Below, piece after piece: positions 30,537 to 35,925 of a DNA stretch of 35,925 nt (within the stretch, counting starts at the first letter, position 1; every line of letters begins with the position of its first letter). Origin of the DNA: a virus; IMG/VR virus record IMGVR_UViG_3300046534_000405, positions 1 to 35,925 of that record. One strand, 5' to 3'. The notes under the pieces were generated by a model that had not been told where the DNA came from, ran no database searches, and saw nothing but the letters and a program-made list of their open reading frames with translations. The position numbers and the translations under genes are program-made.

Positions 30537-31075
30537 GCAATTCTAAGAAAAGTGGACCGCGACCTGTGAAACTTACTAAACGACAAATGGTAGAGCAAAA
30601 TGATATCGCTCTTATTAAATATGGGGCGATTATCAAATCACCGTTGATTTATCAACAGATCAGTCATGCCGATTATGGTGTTGATGAGCTGACAGGTGAA
30701 ATTTATTCCATTAAACGCGGTTCGTGGGTTCCATTGTCTATACAATATCCAAAAAAGAACAGAAATGGTGGCCTGTACCCTACATTCGTTGTTAGTAGCC
30801 CTCTTTTCACTTCAGCATTCAAGGCGAAGGTCATGCTCGTACATGTGGCAGCCCATGAAACTCTAAATCCACGTCTACCAATACCAGATGGAATTACAAA
30901 AATCGTCTGGCTAAATACTGACCCATCTGTGAAGGCGCTATGTCGTGGGTTGTGGCAGGTTAATCATATAGATCATGATCGGCTCAACTTTCACCCCAGT
31001 AATTTAGAATGGGTGTCGGCTTCTACTAATATACAAAAATATGGAGATCACCTTAAGTTAAAAAATATCGCATAA
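30533..31075 (+). CDS. HNH endonuclease (probably homing type)
   Basis: A 180-aa protein. The C-terminal segment GLWQVNHIDHDRLNFHPSNLEWVSASTNIQKYG has the HNH_3-like pattern: V-N-H-I-D (His145, Asp147), then N-L-E-W-V and an Asn (Asn166). The N-terminus is basic (KKSGPRPVKLTKRQMVEQN) and probably binds DNA. Free-standing HNH genes are frequent mobile intruders between T4-like phage genes. Here the gene overlaps the HAD stop by ATGA and ends six bases before a promoter, so it has inserted without breaking a neighbour. Confidence 0.78.
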   Translation: MSNSKKSGPRPVKLTKRQMVEQNDIALIKYGAIIKSPLIYQQISHADYGVDELTGEIYSIKRGSWVPLSIQYPKKNRNGGLYPTFVVSSPLFTSAFKAKVMLVHVAAHETLNPRLPIPDGITKIVWLNTDPSVKALCRGLWQVNHIDHDRLNFHPSNLEWVSASTNIQKYGDHLKLKNIA

Positions 31076-31080
31076 ACTGG

Positions 31081-31109
31081 TTGACAAGTCAGACTAGTTG
31101 TGATATAAT
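31081..31109 (+). promoter_or_regulatory. Sigma70-type promoter of the DUF2828/TROVE-like gene
   Basis: TTGACA (31081-31086), 17 bases, extended -10 TGATATAAT with TATAAT at 31104-31109. Predicted start near 31116, giving a leader of about 235 nt, far longer than any other in the window. Confidence 0.88.
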
Positions 31110-31122
31110 ATATACATATTAA

Positions 31123-31148
31123 GAATTTGGATAGGTACAGCAACACAA
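31123..31148 (+). repeat. 26-nt direct repeat, copy 1
   Basis: GAATTTGG, five variable bases, then TACAGCAACACAA. Matches 31274-31299 at 23 of 26 positions. It lies at the very beginning of the predicted transcript. Confidence 0.85.
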
Positions 31149-31273
31149 CTCTAACATGTAGGAGGCGCGGGAAAACAGTACCGCCGCATGAGATAATGCC
31201 ATATTGAGTGTATTATCTCTTAACTCCGCAATCAGTTGGAAGAACTGTTAAAACATTCCGCAACTATCCAGTT

Positions 31274-31299
31274 GAATTTGGCTCGTTACAGCAACACAA
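31274..31299 (+). repeat. 26-nt direct repeat, copy 2
   Basis: Second copy of GAATTTGG-N5-TACAGCAACACAA, 151 bases downstream of copy 1. The two copies bracket the hairpin-forming part of the leader, so the structured part may have been gained by duplication or insertion. Confidence 0.85.
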
Positions 31300-31349
31300 A
31301 ACTTATACTTGAAAATAAACGCCGAAAGGCACGAACCAGGAAATACATA

Positions 31350-32765
31350 ATGAATTTCAAAGAAGCAGTTTTAGATACAACAGTCCCTGCCCGTACTGCA
31401 AACGGGATGGCAACATTCGAATCAAGTCTGTCGGCTTGTGTCGATCTTTTCTTTAACATCGGTGCAAGCCGTGGCAGAGATGTTCGATCACAGTTCGAAA
31501 GAGCATTCGCTCAAGACCCAGAAATCGCATTGAAAATCCTATTATGGGTTCGTGATGTGCGCGGTGGAGCTGGTGAACGTCAACTATTCCGCGATTTGCT
31601 AGTCAATCTTGAGGAATTCCATTTTCCATTATTGAAGAATATCCTTGATAAAGTACCTGAGTTAGGTCGATGGGATGATTTGCTTGTTCTTAAAACCACC
31701 GCTGGCAGACAAATAGCGTTTAATATCATCCAAGAAGCATTGCGTGATGGAAATGGATTGGCTGCTAAATGGATGCCTCGTAAAGGTCCGAATTCTGTCT
31801 TACTTCGTAAGCATATGGCTATGTCTCCAAAGCAATATCGCAAGACTCTTGTAGGCTTGACAGCTGTTGTGGAAACTCAAATGTGTGCCAAGGAATGGGA
31901 AGAAATTAATTTCAGCCACGTACCATCGGTAGCATCTTCACGATACATGACCGCGTTTCACCGCAATGCACCAGTTGCATATACCGCTTACAAGGAAGCA
32001 TTAACTAAGAATGACGGAACAGCAAAGGTAAATGCGGGCGCGGTATATCCGTATGATATATTGAAACTTCTCAAGGAATGGTCTTGGCATGATAAGCATG
32101 ATAGGCAATTGCCAGTCATAAAGGCTCAGTGGGAAGCATTACCAAATTACATCGGTGATGATCTTGTATTGCCAATGGTGGACGTTTCAGGTTCTATGGG
32201 ATGCCCTGTTGGTGGTGGTGGTTCTTTGACTTGTATGGACATTGCTTTAAGTCTCGGGCTTTACCTTGCAGACAAGAATACAGGTCCTTATAAGGATATG
32301 TTCCTCACCTTCTCTAAGAAAAGTAAAATTGAAGTATTGAAGGGTGATATCATCCAGAAGTACAATCAATTGGTTCGAGCGGATTGGGATATGGACACAA
32401 ATCTTCATGCGGCTTTTGAAGAAATCTTGCGAGTTGCAACGGCTCAATCTTTGAAGGATTCAGATATGCCAAAATACATGTTGATCTTGTCTGATATGGA
32501 ATTCAATTCTTGTGTGGAACACGACGACCGCGCAATGCGAATGATCGAACGAAGATTCGAAGCGGCAGGGTACACCGTACCTAAAATTGTATTCTGGAAC
32601 ATTCGAGCGTCAGGTAAAGCACCTGTTCGTTTCGATCAAGAAGGTACTGCACTTGTAAGTGGATTCTCACCTGCAATCATGACCTCTATTCTGGCAGCAG
32701 AAAATTTCACCCCTACTGGGATTATGATGGAAACATTATCATCTCCTCGGTACGACCTATCCTAA
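31350..32765 (+). CDS. DUF2828/TROVE-like vWA protein (Ro60-related architecture)
   Basis: A 471-aa protein from the ATG at 31350. The N-terminal two thirds have DUF2828 hallmarks: ILLWVRDVRGGAGERQLFRDLL (residues about 63-84), VPELGRWDDLLVL, AAKWMPRKGPNS, MAMSPKQYRKTLVGLTAVVETQMCAKEWEEINFSHVPSVA and AVYPYDILKLL. These helical repeats resemble the TROVE domain of Ro60. The C-terminal third is a vWA domain with MIDAS motif PMVDVSGSM (Asp278, Ser280, Ser282). Ro60-type proteins bind Y RNAs and misfolded RNA. DUF2828 function is less well defined, and RNA binding here is inference. It ends in a strong terminator, so it is its own transcription unit. Confidence 0.78.
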   Translation: MNFKEAVLDTTVPARTANGMATFESSLSACVDLFFNIGASRGRDVRSQFERAFAQDPEIALKILLWVRDVRGGAGERQLFRDLLVNLEEFHFPLLKNILDKVPELGRWDDLLVLKTTAGRQIAFNIIQEALRDGNGLAAKWMPRKGPNSVLLRKHMAMSPKQYRKTLVGLTAVVETQMCAKEWEEINFSHVPSVASSRYMTAFHRNAPVAYTAYKEALTKNDGTAKVNAGAVYPYDILKLLKEWSWHDKHDRQLPVIKAQWEALPNYIGDDLVLPMVDVSGSMGCPVGGGGSLTCMDIALSLGLYLADKNTGPYKDMFLTFSKKSKIEVLKGDIIQKYNQLVRADWDMDTNLHAAFEEILRVATAQSLKDSDMPKYMLILSDMEFNSCVEHDDRAMRMIERRFEAAGYTVPKIVFWNIRASGKAPVRFDQEGTALVSGFSPAIMTSILAAENFTPTGIMMETLSSPRYDLS

Positions 32766-32777
32766 TGTAACATTAAT

Positions 32778-32817
32778 GGTACATAACTGTCATAATACGC
32801 AGTTATGTACCTTTTTT
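32778..32817 (+). terminator. Strong terminator after the DUF2828/TROVE-like gene
   Basis: GGTACATAACTG (32778-32789), a 10-nt loop TCATAATACG, and CAGTTATGTACC (32800-32811), followed by TTTTTT. The loop holds a -10-like CATAAT with a TG one base upstream (TGTCATAAT), so this hairpin may also contribute to uvsX transcription. Confidence 0.93.
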
Positions 32818-32854
32818 AATACATAAACAACAACCCAACAACAGGTAACAATCT

Positions 32855-33904
32855 ATGTCCGTGATGGATAAACTAAAAAAGAATTCCAAGGTTAAGCAGG
32901 CCGATATTCTTTCAGATTCAAAACTATTTAGCAACATCGAAACAATTATGACTGATGTGCCCATGATTAATGTGGCATTGTCAGGGCGACTCGACGGTGG
33001 TTTGACCGCAGGACTTACAGTTCTTGCTGGCCCATCTAAACACTTCAAAACTTCATTTGCATTGCTAATGGCAGCAGCATATCTAAAGAAGCATGACGAT
33101 GCAGTTATGTTATTCTATGATAGTGAATTTGGTTCACCCCAGGCATATTTTGAAACGTTTGGAATTGATACCAGCCGTGTTCTACATACGCCAATTACTA
33201 ATGTTGAGGAACTTAAGTTCGATATCGTTAGTCAACTCGAAGAAATCGAAGTGAAAGATAAGGTCATTATAGTTATCGATTCAATTGGTAACCTTGCAAG
33301 CAAGAAAGAAGTTGATGATGCTATCAATGAAAAATCGGTTGCGGATATGACAAGAGCGAAGGCACTGAAAGGTTTATTCCGTATGTGTACTCCCTATCTT
33401 GCAATGAAAGGTATCCCGATGCTCGCAATCAACCACACCTATCAAGAAATCGGCTTGTTTCCTAAAGCTATCGTTTCTGGTGGAACAGGTATCTATTACA
33501 GCGCGAATACTATTTGGATTATCGGCCGTCGTCAAACTAAAACTGGTACCGAAGTAACTGGATATGATTTCGTTGTTAATGTTGAGAAATCACGATTCGT
33601 CAAAGAGAAATCTAAGATTCCTGTCAGTGTATCATGGGAAGGCGGTATTGAAAAATACAGTGGGTTGCTTGAAGTTGCGATGGAATCAGGTCATGTTGTC
33701 AAGCCTAAGAATGGTTGGTATGCTCCTGTTAACCAAGAAACTGGCGAAATTGGTGGCAACAAACGACTCAAGGATATCATGAACTCCGAGTTCTGGAATC
33801 CTATACTTGAAGATGAAGTCTTCCGCAAGTTCGTTGAGAATCAGTATACAATCGGTGCTGCCGCTGTATGGTCTGATGAGTTCATGGATGACATGTCCGA
33901 ATAA
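32855..33904 (+). CDS. uvsX: UvsX recombinase
   Basis: The RecA-like strand-exchange protein for recombination-dependent replication and repair; 349 aa (T4 UvsX 391). Walker A is the T4-type variant AGPSKHFKTSFA (Lys65, Thr66). LFYDSEFGSPQAYFETFGID and Walker B VIIVIDSIGNLASKKE follow, then AINHTYQEIGLFPKAIVSGGTG (loop L2 region) and YDFVVNVEKSRFVKEKSKIPVSVSWEGGI. Its mediator UvsY is at 8163 and helicase gp41 is close downstream, as in T4 (uvsX-40-41). CAGGTAA precedes the start; no clear consensus promoter lies just upstream apart from the element in the terminator loop. Confidence 0.95.
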   Translation: MSVMDKLKKNSKVKQADILSDSKLFSNIETIMTDVPMINVALSGRLDGGLTAGLTVLAGPSKHFKTSFALLMAAAYLKKHDDAVMLFYDSEFGSPQAYFETFGIDTSRVLHTPITNVEELKFDIVSQLEEIEVKDKVIIVIDSIGNLASKKEVDDAINEKSVADMTRAKALKGLFRMCTPYLAMKGIPMLAINHTYQEIGLFPKAIVSGGTGIYYSANTIWIIGRRQTKTGTEVTGYDFVVNVEKSRFVKEKSKIPVSVSWEGGIEKYSGLLEVAMESGHVVKPKNGWYAPVNQETGEIGGNKRLKDIMNSEFWNPILEDEVFRKFVENQYTIGAAAVWSDEFMDDMSE

Positions 33905-33908
33905 TATG

Positions 33909-33937
33909 TTGACAAATGAGGCTAGATGATGTATAAT
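33909..33937 (+). promoter_or_regulatory. Sigma70-type promoter overlapping a start codon
   Basis: TTGACA (33909-33914), 17 bases and TATAAT (33932-33937). The ribosome site GAGG (33918-33921) and the ATGs at 33926 and 33929 of the next gene lie inside the spacer, so transcripts from here would lack that start and would mainly serve gp41. Confidence 0.75.
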
Positions 33938-34264
33938 ATAACCAATGATGATTTTAAATTTGTAGAACGCCCAGAAGATGACTTCTATACAATCCATCTC
34001 CTTACCGGTGAATGGGTTGAAACGAAGTTCCAATTTGGTCAAGTTCAAGTCCATGAAGAAGATAATGATGGCGGGTTAAGAGTCGCCTTCGATTGGACCC
34101 TAATCGAAGGCGATAAAACCTTAAAAAATAATGTCGAATTTCAGAATTACATTGGTGACGTTTTGACCCATGTAATTACTGACTCACTTGAAGCGAAAAT
34201 TGGAGAAATGCCGAATGACAGCACCGTCGATACAGACAACGATTCTGAGGAATCTGCTAAGTAA
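33929..34264 (+). CDS. Small conserved protein between uvsX and gp41
   Basis: An 111-aa acidic protein. The ATG at 33929 is seven bases after GAGG; the adjacent ATG at 33926 is the alternative. It reads MYNITNDDFKFVERPEDDFYTIHLLTGEWVETKFQFGQVQVHE, then a beta-rich section and helix (YIGDVLTHVITDSLEAKIGEM) and a disordered acidic tail (DSTVDTDNDSEESAK). It occupies the place of T4 gene 40 but does not resemble that membrane-associated head protein. I recall similar small proteins next to gp41 in marine T4-like phages; function unknown. Its last 50 bases overlap the gp41 start. Confidence 0.65.
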   Translation: MYNITNDDFKFVERPEDDFYTIHLLTGEWVETKFQFGQVQVHEEDNDGGLRVAFDWTLIEGDKTLKNNVEFQNYIGDVLTHVITDSLEAKIGEMPNDSTVDTDNDSEESAK

Positions 34265-35606
34265 TGATGTATACACAAGAAAGGTTATCCCCTTTCTAAA
34301 GAAGGATTATTTTGAAGGCATACACCGAGCTATCTTTGAAGAGGTAGTCTCGTTTGTCGGGAAATATAATAACTTACCTAATGCTGAGGCTCTTTCAATA
34401 GAGCTTCAGAACTCCGAAATAACCGAAATGCAATTCACAGATGCAGCGGTTGTTTTAAATGAATTGGCCAAACCAGAAGATATAAATGAAGACTGGTTAT
34501 ATGAACATACGGAAAAGTGGTGTCAGGATAGATCAATCTATCTTGCCATCATGGAATCTATTAGCATCATCGATGGCAGTCATGAAACTCTAAGTAAAAA
34601 TGCACTCCCTAGTTTACTGTCTGATGCACTTGCTGTAACATTCGATGCTAGCGTCGGCCACGACTATTTTGAAAATGCGTCTGATCGATATGAATTCTAT
34701 CACCAGAAAGAAGTTAGAATTCCATGGGACCTTGATTATTTCAATAGAATCACCAAGGGTGGTTTACCAAATAAAACTCTCAATGTAATACTTGCAAGTA
34801 CAGGTGTTGGTAAGAGTTTGTTTATGTGTCACCAAGCCGCGGCGATATTAGCACAGAATAAGAATGTGCTATATATCACAATGGAAATGGCAGAAGAAAG
34901 GATTGCTGAACGTATCGACGCAAACTTGTTTAATGTTCCTCTAGATCAAATCACCAATCTATCGTCTGATATGTACATGACCAAAGTCGACAAGCTCATG
35001 GCGAAGACTAATGGTAAGTTGATTATCAAGGAATATCCAACAGGTGCTGCTCATGCTGGTCACTTCCGAGCATTGCTTGACGAACTTAAATTGAAAAAGA
35101 ACTTTGTGCCGGATATTATTTTCATTGATTATCTAAACATCTGTTCATCGTCGCGCATGAAAGGAATTGGTGGTAGCATTAACAGTTACACCCTGATCAA
35201 ATCTATTGCTGAGGAACTACGTGGTCTTGCAGTCGAGAATAATCTTCCAATTGTAACCGCGACTCAATCGAATCGTGACGGTGCTAATAACTCCGATGTT
35301 GATCTTACAAACACAAGTGAATCATGGGGATTGCCTGCAACAGCCGATTTTATGTTTGCACTCATAACCAATGACGAACTTGAAAAACTTAATCAAATAA
35401 TGGTTAAACAACTTAAGAATCGATATGCCGACATTGCCACTTACAAACGTTTCGTGATTGGTGTTGATAGACCAAAAATGAAGTTGTATGATGTGGAAGA
35501 TTCAGCACAAACTTTGATTGAAACTGCGCCAACGTCTAATGATACAGGCCCAATAAACACTTTCGGTGATCGCGACAAGAAAGAATACACCGACTTTAAA
35601 ATGTAA
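34215..35606 (+). CDS. 41: Replicative DNA helicase gp41 (DnaB-like)
   Basis: The 5'-3' replication-fork helicase. From the ATG at 34215 (GGAG nine bases upstream) it is 463 aa, like T4 gp41 (475); the open frame starts earlier, but those residues do not match T4. The N-terminal domain reads LSNDVYTRKVIPFLKKDYFEGIHRAIFEEVVSFVGKYNNLPNAEALSIELQNS. The RecA-like core has Walker A LASTGVGKSLFM (Lys200), YITMEMAEERIAERIDANLFNV, Walker B PDIIFIDYLNIC and SESWGLPATADFMFAL. It overlaps the upstream gene by 50 bases. A primase partner gp61 is not seen in this window. Confidence 0.95.
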   Translation: MTAPSIQTTILRNLLSNDVYTRKVIPFLKKDYFEGIHRAIFEEVVSFVGKYNNLPNAEALSIELQNSEITEMQFTDAAVVLNELAKPEDINEDWLYEHTEKWCQDRSIYLAIMESISIIDGSHETLSKNALPSLLSDALAVTFDASVGHDYFENASDRYEFYHQKEVRIPWDLDYFNRITKGGLPNKTLNVILASTGVGKSLFMCHQAAAILAQNKNVLYITMEMAEERIAERIDANLFNVPLDQITNLSSDMYMTKVDKLMAKTNGKLIIKEYPTGAAHAGHFRALLDELKLKKNFVPDIIFIDYLNICSSSRMKGIGGSINSYTLIKSIAEELRGLAVENNLPIVTATQSNRDGANNSDVDLTNTSESWGLPATADFMFALITNDELEKLNQIMVKQLKNRYADIATYKRFVIGVDRPKMKLYDVEDSAQTLIETAPTSNDTGPINTFGDRDKKEYTDFKM

Positions 35607-35618
35607 TGAGTAACTAAT

Positions 35619-35804
35619 ATGAGTAAACATGTAGATATGTGGGCAAGAGATACAGCGATTAATAACGCGGCGTGTTTGTCGCATTTGATGGAAACCTTGG
35701 CTGGGACTTTTCCTGGCATGTCTCGTGATATCCAATGGATACACAAAGAGTGGGCAAGAGTTCAAGTTGATATTGATAATGAAAATACAGAGAGAATGAA
35801 ATGA
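35619..35804 (+). CDS. Small unknown protein (61 aa)
   Basis: A 61-aa helical protein (MSKHVDMWARDTAINNAACLSHLMETLAGTFPGM... ending ENTERMK) between gp41 and thyX, 12 bases after the gp41 stop and overlapping the thyX start by ATGA. No family recognised. The coupling to thyX and correct reading direction support it as a gene. Confidence 0.55.
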   Translation: MSKHVDMWARDTAINNAACLSHLMETLAGTFPGMSRDIQWIHKEWARVQVDIDNENTERMK

Positions 35805-35925
35805 AAGCAAAGTTAATTGCCGCAACGAAACAAGTAAGTCATCATGGAAATGATGGTGACATGTCCATGATCGATTTGATCGCGTATTGTACTCGGGTAT
35901 CGAATCCTGCAGGTCAAATGAATAA
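35801..35925 (+). CDS. thyX: Flavin-dependent thymidylate synthase ThyX (3' end outside window)
   Basis: Only the first 41 residues are visible: MKAKLIAATKQVSHHGNDGD, then MSMIDLIAYCTRVSNPAGQMN. The start of ThyX proteins has this pattern: a short strand with KLI-type residues, then L-I-x-Y-x-x-R-V-S-N-P. ThyX makes dTMP from dUMP using FAD and methylene-tetrahydrofolate and is frequent in marine T4-like phages in place of the T4 td enzyme. GAGAG precedes the ATG. The catalytic RHRxxS region lies beyond the window, so the call rests on the N-terminus. Confidence 0.75.
   Translation, partial: MKAKLIAATKQVSHHGNDGDMSMIDLIAYCTRVSNPAGQMN

Larger units (their letters stand above)
31116..31349 (+). 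ncRNA. Structured leader RNA or possible separate small RNA
   Basis: No credible ORF starts here; the open frame that reaches back to a TTG at 31236 has no ribosome site, whereas the ATG at 31350 has CCAGGA. By eye the RNA can form GGTAC (31134-31138) with GTACC (31178-31182) enclosing CTCT/GGAG (31149-31152/31161-31164); a perfect 8-bp stem GAGATAAT (31190-31197) with ATTATCTC (31212-31219); and CAGTT (31233-31237) with AACTG (31243-31247), which can alternatively pair with a second CAGTT at 31269-31273. TROVE/Ro60 proteins bind Y RNAs, so an RNA partner is conceivable. A regulatory leader is equally possible. Seen: length and stems. Inferred: function. Confidence 0.45.

Noticed and set aside
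31236-31349. In-frame TTG extension of the DUF2828/TROVE-like gene by 38 residues
   Set aside because: It has no ribosome site and includes the direct repeat; the ATG at 31350 has CCAGGA at the right distance and matches the start of the conserved domain.
1-35925. CRISPR array, insertion sequence, integrase, rRNA or tRNA genes
   Set aside because: No regularly spaced repeats, transposase or integrase motifs, or RNA-gene consensus sequences were found on either strand.

Overview
The window is part of the genome of a T4-like myovirus (tailed phage, class Caudoviricetes). Almost every gene lies on the plus strand, and the T4 core genes are recognisable by sequence: prohead protease gp21, scaffold gp22, major capsid protein gp23, UvsY, UvsW, late sigma factor gp55, recombination nuclease gp46/gp47, sliding clamp gp45, DsbA, clamp loader gp44/gp62, DexA, RegA, DNA polymerase gp43, UvsX and helicase gp41. 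Several other genes (MazG-like, nucleotide-sugar decarboxylase, CobS/CobT-like pair, ThyX, and a marine-type distal structural module) fit the marine or environmental branch of the T4 superfamily rather than the coliphages. The host cannot be named from the sequence, but the many near-perfect TTGACA-N17-TATAAT promoters imply a bacterium with an ordinary sigma70 housekeeping factor.

Layout. 1-3655: four structural genes, probably tail-fibre or distal virion proteins; the first is cut by the window edge. 3677-8126: head genes (unknown 155-aa protein, small core protein, gp21, gp22, gp23) and a tail-tube-like protein, with T4-type late promoters (TATAAATA) and strong terminators. 8163-11308: uvsY, uvsW, an Sm-like protein and gp55. 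11320-14919: two tiny genes, gp47, a YkuK-type RNase H-like protein and gp46. 14920-19207: a large vWA protein with an N-terminal HExxH metallopeptidase-like domain and a MoxR/CobS-type AAA+ ATPase, each behind an unusually complex repeat-rich control region. 19239-26500: the replisome block (DUF3310 protein, gp45, DsbA, gp44, DexA, gp62, RegA, a permuted papain-like protein, a second Sm-like protein, gp43). 26565-31075: accessory block (MazG-like, TAGT-type glycosyltransferase, small unknown, UDP-glucuronate decarboxylase-like SDR, primase-like protein, HAD phosphatase, HNH endonuclease). 31081-32765: a DUF2828/TROVE-like vWA protein behind a structured leader of about 235 nt. 32855-35925: uvsX, a small conserved protein, gp41, a small unknown protein and the start of thyX.

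How it works together. Genes behind sigma70-like promoters make replication, recombination and host-takeover proteins. gp55 with gp45 and DsbA would then switch host RNA polymerase to the TATAAATA late promoters that drive head and tail genes; uvsY, uvsW and one Sm-like gene also carry late promoters. Virion and replication genes are therefore largely separated by promoter class within this one window.

The least ordinary parts are: (a) the vWA-metallopeptidase/MoxR pair with shared direct repeats (TGTCGC pairs exactly 21 bp apart), a 13-bp large dyad and duplicated promoter modules; (b) the promoters of gp45, gp44 and gp43, whose spacer and -10 are embedded in inverted repeats whose arms covary between copies; (c) the DUF2828/TROVE-like gene with a structured leader flanked by a 26-nt direct repeat; and (d) a perfect minus-strand promoter at 10574-10602 with no gene to serve.
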